The position numbers were made by a program, and so were the translations under genes. Below the pieces are notes generated by a model. The model was not told where the DNA came from. It did not search any database and saw nothing but the letters and a program-made list of their open reading frames with translations. DNA of 64,000 nt from Ignavibacteria bacterium. GTDB lineage: Bacteria > Bacteroidota > Ignavibacteria > Kapaibacteriales > UBA4661. Numbering within the stretch: position 1 is the first letter of the stretch; the number at the start of each line of letters is the position of its first letter. Of this stretch, positions 28,233-37,228 are shown one piece after another. The stretch covers positions 1 to 64,000 of the forward strand of contig JAAFIV010000015.1 in the NCBI GenBank assembly GCA_013298775.1. Reading direction: 5' to 3'.

Positions 28233-28399
28233 GAATCTTCCTCTGTACACGACAAAACTTTTTTCATAGTGGCTTGAGACTTCTTGTCTGTGAGTGTTGG
28301 TGCGGGGTTCAAGCAACGAACACAGACAAGAAGTCTCAAGCCACTGAAGACTGATTTAATGAGCTTTTCAGAGGTTTTGTCGTGTACAAAGGAATCTTC
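28233..28399. mobile_element. MITE-like element, family 1 copy D: ~19-bp TIR, 8-bp putative TSD (gaatcttc)
   Basis: TSD 28233-28240 / 28392-28399; TIR ctctgtacacgacaaaact / rc of right end ctttgtacacgacaaaacc; central hairpin agtggcttgagacttcttgtctgtg..cacagacaagaagtctcaagccact. Confidence 0.85.
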
Positions 28400-28403
28400 T
28401 CAT

Positions 28404-28447
28404 AAAAAACGGCGTAGCTCCAAATAAGGAACTACGCCGTTTTTTAT
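28404..28447. terminator. Bidirectional terminator between bcp and OMP gene
   Basis: aaaaaacggcgtagctcc ... ggaactacgccgttttttat. Confidence 0.9.
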
Positions 28448-28472
28448 GGTGATGTTCTTCTACGACTGATGT

Positions 28473-29162
28473 TTACTGTGCTGCGCCGTCATTGATACGG
28501 AAACGCAACCCTGCATTTATCGAAACACCGCTTAAATTCGCATTCGTCAAAACAGAACTGAGCGATTCTTTGTAGCCGCCGATGTAGCGATAGCTTGCCC
28601 CGACCGACAATGCGAGCGATTGGCTCAAATTCACCTCGCCAAAAGCAGACGGTTCAAGCACGATAAACTGCGACGGCGAGAACAAACGCACGATGTTTTC
28701 TGCCAAGCCAAAGGGACGGAAACTCGTTGGGCGCATACTGGAAGCTGTTCCCATGCCCACCAAAAACGAGCCGCCGAAATGCACGATACGATGCGGCTGG
28801 TAGCGATATTCTACAATTAAGCCCGTGTAGCCCATGTTCACGCTTTCGTGTCCGAAAGTGGCGTAGGTGCCAATTCCCACCAAGATATTTTTGTTGATAA
28901 CCGCGCCGCCATACACGCCCAAGAGTGTTCCCCACGAGTTGTTTGCGGGCGTTACTTTCATGCTGGGAACGATGCTGTACGTTACTTTGTCGCCGAGCAA
29001 GGTTTCAATCGAACTCGCTTCTGTTGTTGTGTTCTCGGTCATTTGTGGGGCTTGTGTTGGGCTTTGTGCCTGTGTTTGTTGCTGGTCTTGTGCAAAGATT
29101 GGAAGAGAGAAAATGCTGACAGAGAAAGCAGCAAGAGCGAGTGTTTTGATGGAGGTTTTCAT
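28473..29162 (-). CDS. Outer-membrane beta-barrel protein, signal peptide
   Basis: MKTSIKTLALAAFSVSIFSLPIFAQ; alternating beta-barrel C-term; paralogue of 29291-29980. Confidence 0.75.
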   Translation of the reverse strand: MKTSIKTLALAAFSVSIFSLPIFAQDQQQTQAQSPTQAPQMTENTTTEASSIETLLGDKVTYSIVPSMKVTPANNSWGTLLGVYGGAVINKNILVGIGTYATFGHESVNMGYTGLIVEYRYQPHRIVHFGGSFLVGMGTASSMRPTSFRPFGLAENIVRLFSPSQFIVLEPSAFGEVNLSQSLALSVGASYRYIGGYKESLSSVLTNANLSGVSINAGLRFRINDGAAQ

Positions 29163-29245
29163 GGTTGGAAGAGAAAAAAATTGGAGAAAATTTATTGCGA
29201 ACAAAAAAGAGAAATAAGGTAAAGTCGTGCATTCAAGCAATCTGA

Positions 29246-29292
29246 AATCATCTTCATCATGGAAATCATGACAATCTGCGTCCAAAAAACTT
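29246..29292. repeat. Half copy of family 5 (tcttcatcatggaaatcatgacaatctgcgtccaaaaaac)
   Basis: Matches right arm of 47458-47576. Confidence 0.75.
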
Positions 29293-29980
29293 AAAACGAA
29301 CCAAACTTGATATTCAACGAAATGGAATAGCTGCTAAGGTCAGTATTTGTCAGCCCTTCAAGCTGCGAACCCGTGACGATGCGGTAGCCAGCACCTGCCG
29401 AGAGGCGAAGAAAGCTGCTCACATTCAACTCCGCAAGAACACTCGGTTCAAAGACCATCAAGCCTGTTGTTTCGGCGCGGTTAAAATTAAAATTGCGTCC
29501 TGGCTGATAAAATCCCGCACCGCCCCAACCCACAAACCCTTGCACCGCGTAGTGAAACACTTTATCCGAAAAACCAACGTATTCTAGCACAATGCCACCA
29601 TAGCCAAAGGAGATATTTTTTCCTGCTTGATTGGAAGCCAGTTGCGAGGTAAGCCCGTAGCCGCCGCCGCCAATGAGCAAGGTTTTGTTGATGAACCAGC
29701 CGCCGTAGCCGCCGAGCATTGTACCGAAATTTCCTTGCAAGGGCGTAAACTTGAAGCCGAGTGCGCCGTAGCCAGAGCTACGAAGCGGTCCTTGAAAAAG
29801 TGCCTCTGCTTCTGGCTCATCAAGGCTGGAAGCGCGTTGAATGCTGGCTTGCGTGGTAGCTTGGTCGTTTTGTGTGGGCGTGGGCGCGGTGGATTGTGCT
29901 TGTGCTGAAAGCGTGAGAACAACGATTGCCGCTAAAAAGGCAACAAGCAATCCTGCGGAGGTGAAAATTTTCTGAATCAT
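29291..29980 (-). CDS. Outer-membrane beta-barrel protein, signal peptide
   Basis: Signal peptide from MIQKIFTSAGLLVAFLAAIV; shared pattern GYGGWFINKTLLIGGGGYGL / VYGGAVINKNILVGIGTYA with neighbour. Confidence 0.75.
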   Translation of the reverse strand: MIQKIFTSAGLLVAFLAAIVVLTLSAQAQSTAPTPTQNDQATTQASIQRASSLDEPEAEALFQGPLRSSGYGALGFKFTPLQGNFGTMLGGYGGWFINKTLLIGGGGYGLTSQLASNQAGKNISFGYGGIVLEYVGFSDKVFHYAVQGFVGWGGAGFYQPGRNFNFNRAETTGLMVFEPSVLAELNVSSFLRLSAGAGYRIVTGSQLEGLTNTDLSSYSISLNIKFGSF

Positions 29981-30397
29981 GGTCGTGAAAGAATAAGCAT
30001 TGATGAATCGGTGCGTTGGTGCGGTTCTCTTTGAGGCATTCATTCTCTGCGCATGAGCTTTTCTGCTGTAAAGATGAGGTGCCGTACCGTTTGCGTGTGT
30101 TCGTGTATTTCGTGTACAATAGGAAAAAGCCGCGAGTTGAAATTGGGTTACAAACTTTTTACAATTTTTGAATATTTTGAAGAATGGATGCAAAAGGGCT
30201 TTGTAAATATGTCATCAATAGTTCTCACAAAGACGACACGAAAGCACGGATGAGAACAATGTTTGTTGAAGGTTTCAGGCTATTACTTCTTCGCAGAATT
30301 ATCTTTGCAAATTAGCGACTTTATTGTAAGTTATCGCTTCATTTTAAGTTGTGAACTTATTTTCATTTTGTGAACTTTCGCTTTCCACTTGGCAACC

Positions 30398-31246
30398 ATG
30401 CGTATTGTCCCTGCCAACGGCAAACTTAACCTCAAAAACGACGGTCAGTTAGAGATTTTCTTTCTGGGCGTGGGTTCGGCATTTTCCAAAACCTTGTTTC
30501 AAACGAATTTTATTCTTGTGCAAGGTGATACACACGTTGTGGTGGATTTTGGAATGACGGGTCCGATGGCATTGCACAACCTCGCAGGCTTGGAAATGTC
30601 TGGCTTGGAAGTAATTTTGCCAACCCACAGCCACGCCGACCACGTTGGCGGCATTGAATCGCTCGCGCTGGCAAACCGCTATATTGCTCGTCGCATCATG
30701 GGCAAGCCAAAATTGAAAATGATTGTCACCGAAGAATACGAGCGCATTCTGTGGGATATGACCCTGCGCGGCGGCTTGGAATGGAACGAACAAGATGATG
30801 CTGGAAAAAAACTCTCCTTCTACGACTACTTCGACCCGCTCCGTCCAGCATGGAAAGGCGGACGCGACCGCGAAACCTTTGAAATTCAAGTTGGCGATAT
30901 TCATATCGAAATGTTTCGCACCAAGCACGTTCCCGAACAAGCCTCAACGTGGCAAGATTCCTTCATCTCCTACGGTGTCTATGTGAATGAACGCATCTTC
31001 GTTTCGGCTGATACCCGCATGGATGCTGACCTTTTGAACTATTACGCTCCGCGCTCGGAGGTGATGTTCCACGACGTACAATTTTTCTCTGGCGCAGTCC
31101 ACACGCCCCTCAGCGACCTGCAAGCCCTTCCTGCCGATGTAAAAAAGAAAATGTTTCTTATCCATTATTCCGATAACTGGCAGCAGCACAGCGTTGATGA
31201 CTTTGCAGGATATGCCCTTCAAGGCTATCGTTATATTTTTGATTGA
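30398..31246 (+). CDS. MBL-fold metallohydrolase
   Basis: LPTHSHADHVGGIESL; VFVSADTRMDADLL; IHYSDNW. Confidence 0.9.
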   Translation: MRIVPANGKLNLKNDGQLEIFFLGVGSAFSKTLFQTNFILVQGDTHVVVDFGMTGPMALHNLAGLEMSGLEVILPTHSHADHVGGIESLALANRYIARRIMGKPKLKMIVTEEYERILWDMTLRGGLEWNEQDDAGKKLSFYDYFDPLRPAWKGGRDRETFEIQVGDIHIEMFRTKHVPEQASTWQDSFISYGVYVNERIFVSADTRMDADLLNYYAPRSEVMFHDVQFFSGAVHTPLSDLQALPADVKKKMFLIHYSDNWQQHSVDDFAGYALQGYRYIFD

Positions 31247-31369
31247 GTTTAAAAAACAGCTTGCCTCTCCTATTCTGCTTCGGTGCGTTTGAATGCATTG
31301 AAATCTTCTTTATATGTGTGTAAACCGCTTCCTGCCTACATCGGATAAACATTATCGTACACATTTACC

Positions 31370-32134
31370 ATGACCTACACCTCTCTTTTGCTTCAGCACG
31401 AGGGCGCGATTGCCAGCATAACGCTCAATCGCCCCGACAAACGCAACGCGCTTAATCCCACGCTTATTGCGGAAATTACCCATGCTTTTACGGCACTTCG
31501 CACCGATGATTCCGTGAAAGTGATTGTTCTTCGCGCAAACGGAAAAGTTTTTTGTGCGGGCATGGATTTGGCGTATTTGCAGCAGATTTCGGAAAATTCC
31601 GTCATGCAAAATAAAGCTGATTCGCAGACCTTCCACGAAATGCTGTATGCAATTTACACCTCGCCCAAGCCCGTCATTGCTTGTGTTCAGGGCGCGGCGA
31701 TTGCGGGTGGATGTGGGATTGCGTCGGTGTGCGATGTAGTGATTGCAGCGCGGGAAAAGTCGCTTTTTGGCTATTCGGAAGTGAAGATTGGCTTTATTCC
31801 TGCTATTGTGAGCGTGTATCTCGTCAAGCGCATTGGCGGAATGCAGGCGCAACGCCTTTTGCTGACAGCAGAAAATATTTCCGCAGAAGAGGCATTCCGC
31901 GTGGGGCTGATTACAAACGTTGTGGATGATAATGATTTGGACACTGCCGTCCACGAAGCCGCACAAATGCTTGCGGCGAACAGTTCATCGGCAATGGCAC
32001 TGACGAAGGAAATTATTGCAGGTTTGGGAAATATGTCGCTGGAGAGCGCACTCAAATACGCCGTTTCCATGAATGCGATTGCCCGCACAACCGACGATTT
32101 TAAGCGGGGTATAGCAGGATTTTTGCAGAAATAA
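31370..32134 (+). CDS. Enoyl-CoA hydratase/isomerase family protein
   Basis: LNRPDKRNALNPTLIAEI; FCAGMDLAYLQ; GAAIAGGCGIASVCDVVIA. Confidence 0.95.
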   Translation: MTYTSLLLQHEGAIASITLNRPDKRNALNPTLIAEITHAFTALRTDDSVKVIVLRANGKVFCAGMDLAYLQQISENSVMQNKADSQTFHEMLYAIYTSPKPVIACVQGAAIAGGCGIASVCDVVIAAREKSLFGYSEVKIGFIPAIVSVYLVKRIGGMQAQRLLLTAENISAEEAFRVGLITNVVDDNDLDTAVHEAAQMLAANSSSAMALTKEIIAGLGNMSLESALKYAVSMNAIARTTDDFKRGIAGFLQK

Positions 32135-32154
32135 TGCGTGATTGGTCAAAGCAT

Positions 32155-32305
32155 TCGTCAGGGAACGCGGATGAAGCCCAGATTGAGAGGATTTTGAGGA
32201 TTTTTATCATCCTTTCAAACATTTTTATCCCTTGAATTCAAGTCCTCAAAATCCTCTTGAGTCCTCAAAATCCGCGTTCCCAAATCAAGACCTGACCAGT
32301 TACAA
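32155..32305. repeat. Family-4 palindromic element ending in cctgaccagttacaa
   Basis: gggaacgcggatgaagcccagattgagaggattttgagg ... cctcaaaatccgcgttccc..gacctgaccagttacaa. Confidence 0.85.
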
Positions 32306-32346
32306 TCAATTTACAAATCAAACATTTGTCTTCACGGAGAATACGC

Positions 32347-33387
32347 ATGGCAACAGCACCGAAAACTGCAAAAAGCGCATCAGTACAAGCCTCAAGGCAT
32401 GAAATTCAAGCAATGCACACCTCGAAGTTCCTCACCGACGACGAGCGCAAACTTGTCTTTTACCGAATGCTGCAAGCACGGGAATTCGACCAATCCATGA
32501 TTCGTCTCTTCAAGCAAGGACGCGCTTTCGGCGGCGTGTATTCGCAAATTGGTAATGAAGCAACCTCCGTCGGCTCTGCCTTTGCGCTCACAATGAGCGA
32601 TGCGTATTTCCCGATGCACCGCGACGTAGGCGGGCATTTTGTGCGTGGTCAGGAATTGCGTACGATGCTCAAAAACTTCCTCGCCCGCGAGGGAAGCGCG
32701 ATGCGTGGCACCGACGGAACAGGGCATTACGCCGATGTGGAGCGCAAAGTTTTTGGCAACGTTTCGCATTTAGGCGCGATGATTCCTGTTGCGGCGGGCT
32801 ATGCAATGGCGGCAAAAATGCGCGGCGAAAATACCGTCGCAATGACGTACATCGGTGATGGCGGCTCGAATATTGGCGATTTCCACGAGGCAATGAATTT
32901 TGCGACGGTGCAGCGTATTCCGCTTGTTCTCATCATTGAAAATAACCAATATGCTTATTCCACGCCCTCGCACCAGCAATATGCGTGCGAAAAGCTCTCC
33001 GACCGCGCCAAAGGCTACGGCTGCTTCGGCGAAACGATTGATGGAACAAATGTGGAATTGGTCTATGAATCCTGCAAGCAAGCAGTGGAGCGGGCGCGAA
33101 AGGAAGGAATGCCATCCATTATCGAATGCGTGACAATGCGGATGCGTGGTCATGCCGAACACGACGACTTTAGCTATGTTCCGAAAGAATTGCTGGAAAC
33201 ATGGCAAAAACGCGACCCGATTGACCGCTACGCACAAGCACTGATTGAGCGCAAACTCCACACGCAAGCCAGTATTGACGCTCTTCGCAAGGAAATTTCC
33301 GACGAAATGAACACTGCTATTGATGACGTTGTTGCCTTGCCGTTTCCGAAGCCTGAAGAAGGGCGTAAATTGGTCTTTGTGGACTGA
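32347..33387 (+). CDS. Thiamine-dependent 2-oxoacid/pyruvate dehydrogenase E1 alpha subunit
   Basis: RMLQAREFDQSMIRLFKQGRAFGGVYSQIGNEATSVG; GDGGSNIGDFHEAMNFATVQRIPLVLIIENNQYAYSTP. Confidence 0.93.
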   Translation: MATAPKTAKSASVQASRHEIQAMHTSKFLTDDERKLVFYRMLQAREFDQSMIRLFKQGRAFGGVYSQIGNEATSVGSAFALTMSDAYFPMHRDVGGHFVRGQELRTMLKNFLAREGSAMRGTDGTGHYADVERKVFGNVSHLGAMIPVAAGYAMAAKMRGENTVAMTYIGDGGSNIGDFHEAMNFATVQRIPLVLIIENNQYAYSTPSHQQYACEKLSDRAKGYGCFGETIDGTNVELVYESCKQAVERARKEGMPSIIECVTMRMRGHAEHDDFSYVPKELLETWQKRDPIDRYAQALIERKLHTQASIDALRKEISDEMNTAIDDVVALPFPKPEEGRKLVFVD

Positions 33388-33422
33388 GATTGTTAGTAAG
33401 CAGGTCTCGTCAAAAAATACTA

Positions 33423-33808
33423 CACTGGGATTTTTTTGGATGCGTGGGATTGCTGGGATTCTTGATTTTTTGTAGCTGGTCAGGTTTTTGAACACAGATT
33501 TCCATGATTCCCATGATGAAGAGGATTTCGGAATGGAGTAGTGAATCTTTTTTCTTTTTCTTCATCAGTGATAATCATGGTAATCAGGTTTTTGAACACA
33601 GATTTCCATGATTCCCATGATGAAGAGGATTTCGGAATGGAGTAGTGAATCTTTTTTCTTTTTCTTCATCAGTGATAATCATGGTAATCATGGTAATCTG
33701 TGTCAAAAAGTAAGACCCGACCACTTGCAATTTTTTCGAGATAAAAATTTGAGCGAAAACCAATGCCGAAAAATCCCAGCAATCCCAATAATCCTACAAA
33801 ATCCCAAT
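33423..33808. repeat. Nested palindromes: family-6 arms enclosing ctggtcaggt arms enclosing a family-5 hairpin with an internal 104-bp tandem duplication (33481-33584 / 33585-33688)
   Basis: Read directly: outer actgggattttt.. / ..aaaatcccaa; middle ttttttgtagctggtcaggt / agacccgaccacttgcaatttttt; inner acacagatttccatgattcccatgatg / catggtaatcatggtaatctgtgt. Confidence 0.9.
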
Positions 33809-33858
33809 CCACGTACCAAACCTCAAACATCGCATAAAACCTCACCCATAAGCAAAAA

Positions 33859-35625
33859 ATGCTCGCCACATCCAATCTCATCAATCTCCAATCGCTGATT
33901 GACCTCAGTGCTGCCTTGAACGCCTCCGACGACGAGTTGTTTATTTTGAATACCTCGCTTTTGTCGGTGATGGGAAAGCTGCGAACCTTCAAAGCGTGCG
34001 CTCTTCAGCCCGTGCGCCAAGACGGTGTGCTGAAATGGTGCTGCGTGGCGAGCAAAGGAATGAAGCTGCCGTCCGAGCCGTTCACGCTCGATTTCAACGC
34101 GCTGCGACCCTTTAATCCTAACGACATCAACGACGGCGTTTTTGTAGATACGGGCATCCAAATGGTGCAGGCTGTTCGCAAGGAACAGAGCGGTGTGCAG
34201 CAGTTTGTTTCGATTGGACAGGATAGTCTTCATCAGGACAGTCTCCATGCGTCTTCTATGCCTTCGGAACAGGAGTTTTTGGCTCTGTTGTGCTTTGGGG
34301 CAAATCTCACCAAAATCCCCTATTCCGACGAGGAGGAGCAGTACATTTCGCTTGTGGCAAGCATCACAGCAAACGCGCTCCTGAACGCACGAAACCTACG
34401 CTCGCTGCGGCAAACAGGTTCGTATTTGGAGCGAAAAAACCAGCTTTTGACGACCTTGTTTGAAATCAACCGCGAGTTTACTGCGCTCTTGAACAAGGAC
34501 GAGATTATCAAGTTTCTCACGCTGCGCCTTATGGGACAGCTTGCCGTGAGCCGCTTTGCTGTTCTCATCAAAACGCCCGCGTTAGCGCATGGTTTCGACC
34601 TTGCCGTGAATCGCCTCAAAATGACCAACGACCAAGCGGCTGCTTTGGCGGAATCGTTCCAAATGGATGCCGCACACGCAATCACGCGCTGTTCAGAGAT
34701 TGTCGGCGATTGCGTCCTTGCCTCGCCCATGACCACACAAAACGAAACACGCGGCTTGCTGCTTGTTGGCGAAAAAATGAACAAACAGCCCTTCACGTTG
34801 GAAGAGCGGAATTTCCTCGAAGCACTAGGAAGTACCGCCATGACTGCTTTGGAGAATGCTCGCTTGTTTCAGGAAGAATTAGAAAAGAAGCGTCTTGAAG
34901 ATGAATTAAACCTCGCTCGCACCATTCAAAAAGGCTTGCTTCCGCAGGAATTACCGCAGATTCCGGGCTTCGACGTGGCGGGAATGAGCGTGTCCTCGAA
35001 GCAAATCGGCGGCGATTACTACGACGTGTTCCCGATTGACGAAACCCGCGAAGAATGGATGCTCGTCATTGCCGACGTTTCGGGCAAAGGCACACCGGCT
35101 GCGCTGCTCATGGCAAATACGCAAGCGGCACTGCGAGCCTTAGCGCACGTAAATATGCCGCTTCCAGAGATGGTGAGCCGCATCAACAATCTTCTCTACA
35201 CCAACACGAGTTCCGATAAATTCGTAACATTTTTCTGTGCAAAGCTCCACACCGCCGATAAAACCTTGACTTTTTGCAATGCTGGACACAATCCGCCCCT
35301 GCTTCTGCGCGAAAACGGTACGCTCGAAACGCTCACCGACGGCGGCTTGATTCTGGGCATCATGGAAACGATTGTCCCCTACGAAGAGCGCACCATCACG
35401 CTTGCTGCCAACGATGTGCTGGTCTGCTTCACCGACGGCGTATCGGAGGCACTGAACGAGGATTTGGAAGAATTCACCGATGCTCGGTTGGAAGATTCCC
35501 TCCGAGCAAGTGCGCACGGCTCGGCAAAAGAGCTTGTAGAGCGCATTACAACGGATGTTCAGGCACACGCGGGTGGTGCGCCGCAGTCGGATGATATTAC
35601 GATGCTTGTGTTGAAGGGCTTCTGA
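33859..35625 (+). CDS. GAF domain + PP2C SpoIIE-type serine phosphatase (RsbU-like)
   Basis: LNLARTIQKGLLPQELPQIPGFDVAGMSVSSKQIGGDYYDVF; VIADVSGKGTPAALLMA; TLTFCNAGHNPPLLLR; FTDGVSEA. Confidence 0.93.
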   Translation: MLATSNLINLQSLIDLSAALNASDDELFILNTSLLSVMGKLRTFKACALQPVRQDGVLKWCCVASKGMKLPSEPFTLDFNALRPFNPNDINDGVFVDTGIQMVQAVRKEQSGVQQFVSIGQDSLHQDSLHASSMPSEQEFLALLCFGANLTKIPYSDEEEQYISLVASITANALLNARNLRSLRQTGSYLERKNQLLTTLFEINREFTALLNKDEIIKFLTLRLMGQLAVSRFAVLIKTPALAHGFDLAVNRLKMTNDQAAALAESFQMDAAHAITRCSEIVGDCVLASPMTTQNETRGLLLVGEKMNKQPFTLEERNFLEALGSTAMTALENARLFQEELEKKRLEDELNLARTIQKGLLPQELPQIPGFDVAGMSVSSKQIGGDYYDVFPIDETREEWMLVIADVSGKGTPAALLMANTQAALRALAHVNMPLPEMVSRINNLLYTNTSSDKFVTFFCAKLHTADKTLTFCNAGHNPPLLLRENGTLETLTDGGLILGIMETIVPYEERTITLAANDVLVCFTDGVSEALNEDLEEFTDARLEDSLRASAHGSAKELVERITTDVQAHAGGAPQSDDITMLVLKGF

Positions 35626-35672
35626 ATCCATTAGGTATAGAAAATTTTGCAAACTTCATCAAACCAGGCTTC

Positions 35673-35751
35673 AGTGGCACAGACATTCTTGTCTGTGTTT
35701 ATCGCCTGAAAGACCGCACTAATACTCACAGACAGGAATGTCTGTGCCACT
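35673..35751. repeat. Family-1 hairpin element (copy E)
   Basis: agtggcacagacattcttgtctgtg...cacagacaggaatgtctgtgccact. Confidence 0.9.
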
Positions 35752-35781
35752 GTTGGTTGTCGCTATTTACAACGACAATCA

Positions 35782-36282
35782 TTGCAAACCAAAAGTACAA
35801 TGACAGAACGTGAAGCAAAAAAAATTGGAAGCCGCCAAGGATTACTTTCTGTTGGAATTGGACTACTCACCGCACAAATCCTGATGATGTGGTTCTTTTC
35901 TCAGCACGGCATCATACAGGGATTTCTTTGGTTTACAACCTTTCGCTACAATCTCAACGTGGTAATCGGCGCAATTATAATGCTTTTGAGCGGACACGTC
36001 TTTGGTCAAATTGCAGGAAAAGCGATATTGTTGCAAAAGAGAAATTATCTTCTCATCGGGATTGTATGCGGTCTGGCGGTATTAACGACCTCAGCATTTT
36101 TAGCAAGTTGGATAGCATTTTTTCAAGAAGGAATCCCCTTACTGGGAACAAACGACGACCCATTTTTTGATTACATTTACAAGCCCGTTTTTTGGATTGT
36201 CTGCGGCGGAATTCTTCCCGTCGTATTCGTTGGAATGTGGTTTGGCAGACAAATAAAAAAGTACGAAACCCGCACCAAATGA
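35782..36282 (+). CDS. Hypothetical multi-TM protein
   Basis: About four hydrophobic helices; 4-nt overlap with next CDS. Confidence 0.7.
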   Translation: MQTKSTMTEREAKKIGSRQGLLSVGIGLLTAQILMMWFFSQHGIIQGFLWFTTFRYNLNVVIGAIIMLLSGHVFGQIAGKAILLQKRNYLLIGIVCGLAVLTTSAFLASWIAFFQEGIPLLGTNDDPFFDYIYKPVFWIVCGGILPVVFVGMWFGRQIKKYETRTK

Positions 36283-36674
36283 CACCGCAAAAGTACAACA
36301 TCATTTTGGATAATACGACCATTGGAACAACGGAGCTTGAAAAAGCAGATGCACCAATGGGCGTAGTTTTTGGGAGAATCACGTTTGCACATATTGTTTC
36401 TGGCTATGATTTTTTCAAAAACTATTGCTTACAGCATGGAATCGGCATACCAACAGACTATCCCGAGGACAAACTGCTTGCGACAAACACTATTCCAAAC
36501 TTAAAAATTATCAAGCAAAATGGTGTTGAGATAAAAGGGCTAGGAGCAAGTATTGACGGCATGGACAGTGATTTTTTTGTTGTAACAATCGTTGGCATTT
36601 CCTCTCCATTTTTTGCCCACGAATTTCCATATCACGTACAAGCATACAACGAGCAATTTAAGAGCACCCAATGA
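36279..36674 (+). CDS. Hypothetical protein (131 aa), immunity-protein-like size
   Basis: ATGA overlap with upstream CDS; MTPQKYNIILDNTTIGTTELEKADAPMGVVFGRI. Confidence 0.7.
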   Translation: MTPQKYNIILDNTTIGTTELEKADAPMGVVFGRITFAHIVSGYDFFKNYCLQHGIGIPTDYPEDKLLATNTIPNLKIIKQNGVEIKGLGASIDGMDSDFFVVTIVGISSPFFAHEFPYHVQAYNEQFKSTQ

Positions 36675-36702
36675 CGGCACATCTTCAAAGAAAGGAAATA
36701 AT

Positions 36703-37194
36703 ATGGGACTCGACATTGGGCTAAAACTCAACAAAGAAGTTGCGTCCGCTGCGCTCCGCGACAAGTTTTACTCGACGAACACAGCAAACACGGCGGACGA
36801 TATTTACTGCATGAGCAGAGGCTATTGCAACCTTATTTTGAGCAAGCATTCTCCCGAAAGCGAGGAACTTGTAGCAGAATTAAGTAAGGCGTTAGCATTC
36901 GATTGTGGCTTTCTCCAAGAACCGAAAGTCAATCATTACGAAGAGGACGAAGAAACAAAATTTCAATTTGGTTGGGTAAACTCAACGCAGTTTTTGGATA
37001 ACCTTAAAAAGGTGAAAGCTCTCATGCATGATAAAACGGGCTTTTCAGCCAATATGAATCTCAGCGAGGCTTGGAAGCAATATTTTGGCGGACAAGACCC
37101 GCATTCTTTCTCGCAAGATGTAGAGAATATCATTGAAATTATTGATGTTGCGAATGCTCAAGGTACGACGGAACTTTGCTATTCCGTTGGCTGA
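36703..37194 (+). CDS. Hypothetical cytosolic protein (163 aa)
   Basis: MGLDIGLKLNKEVASAALRDKFYSTN...; preceded by aaaggaaataat RBS-like sequence. Confidence 0.7.
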   Translation: MGLDIGLKLNKEVASAALRDKFYSTNTANTADDIYCMSRGYCNLILSKHSPESEELVAELSKALAFDCGFLQEPKVNHYEEDEETKFQFGWVNSTQFLDNLKKVKALMHDKTGFSANMNLSEAWKQYFGGQDPHSFSQDVENIIEIIDVANAQGTTELCYSVG

Positions 37195-37228
37195 ACACGT
37201 TGTCAAATGTACTTTTTTTCTCAAACCA

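Noticed and set aside
33608-33898. 96-aa ORF in 33.6-33.9 kb
   Set aside because: Covers the nested palindromes; no protein signature.
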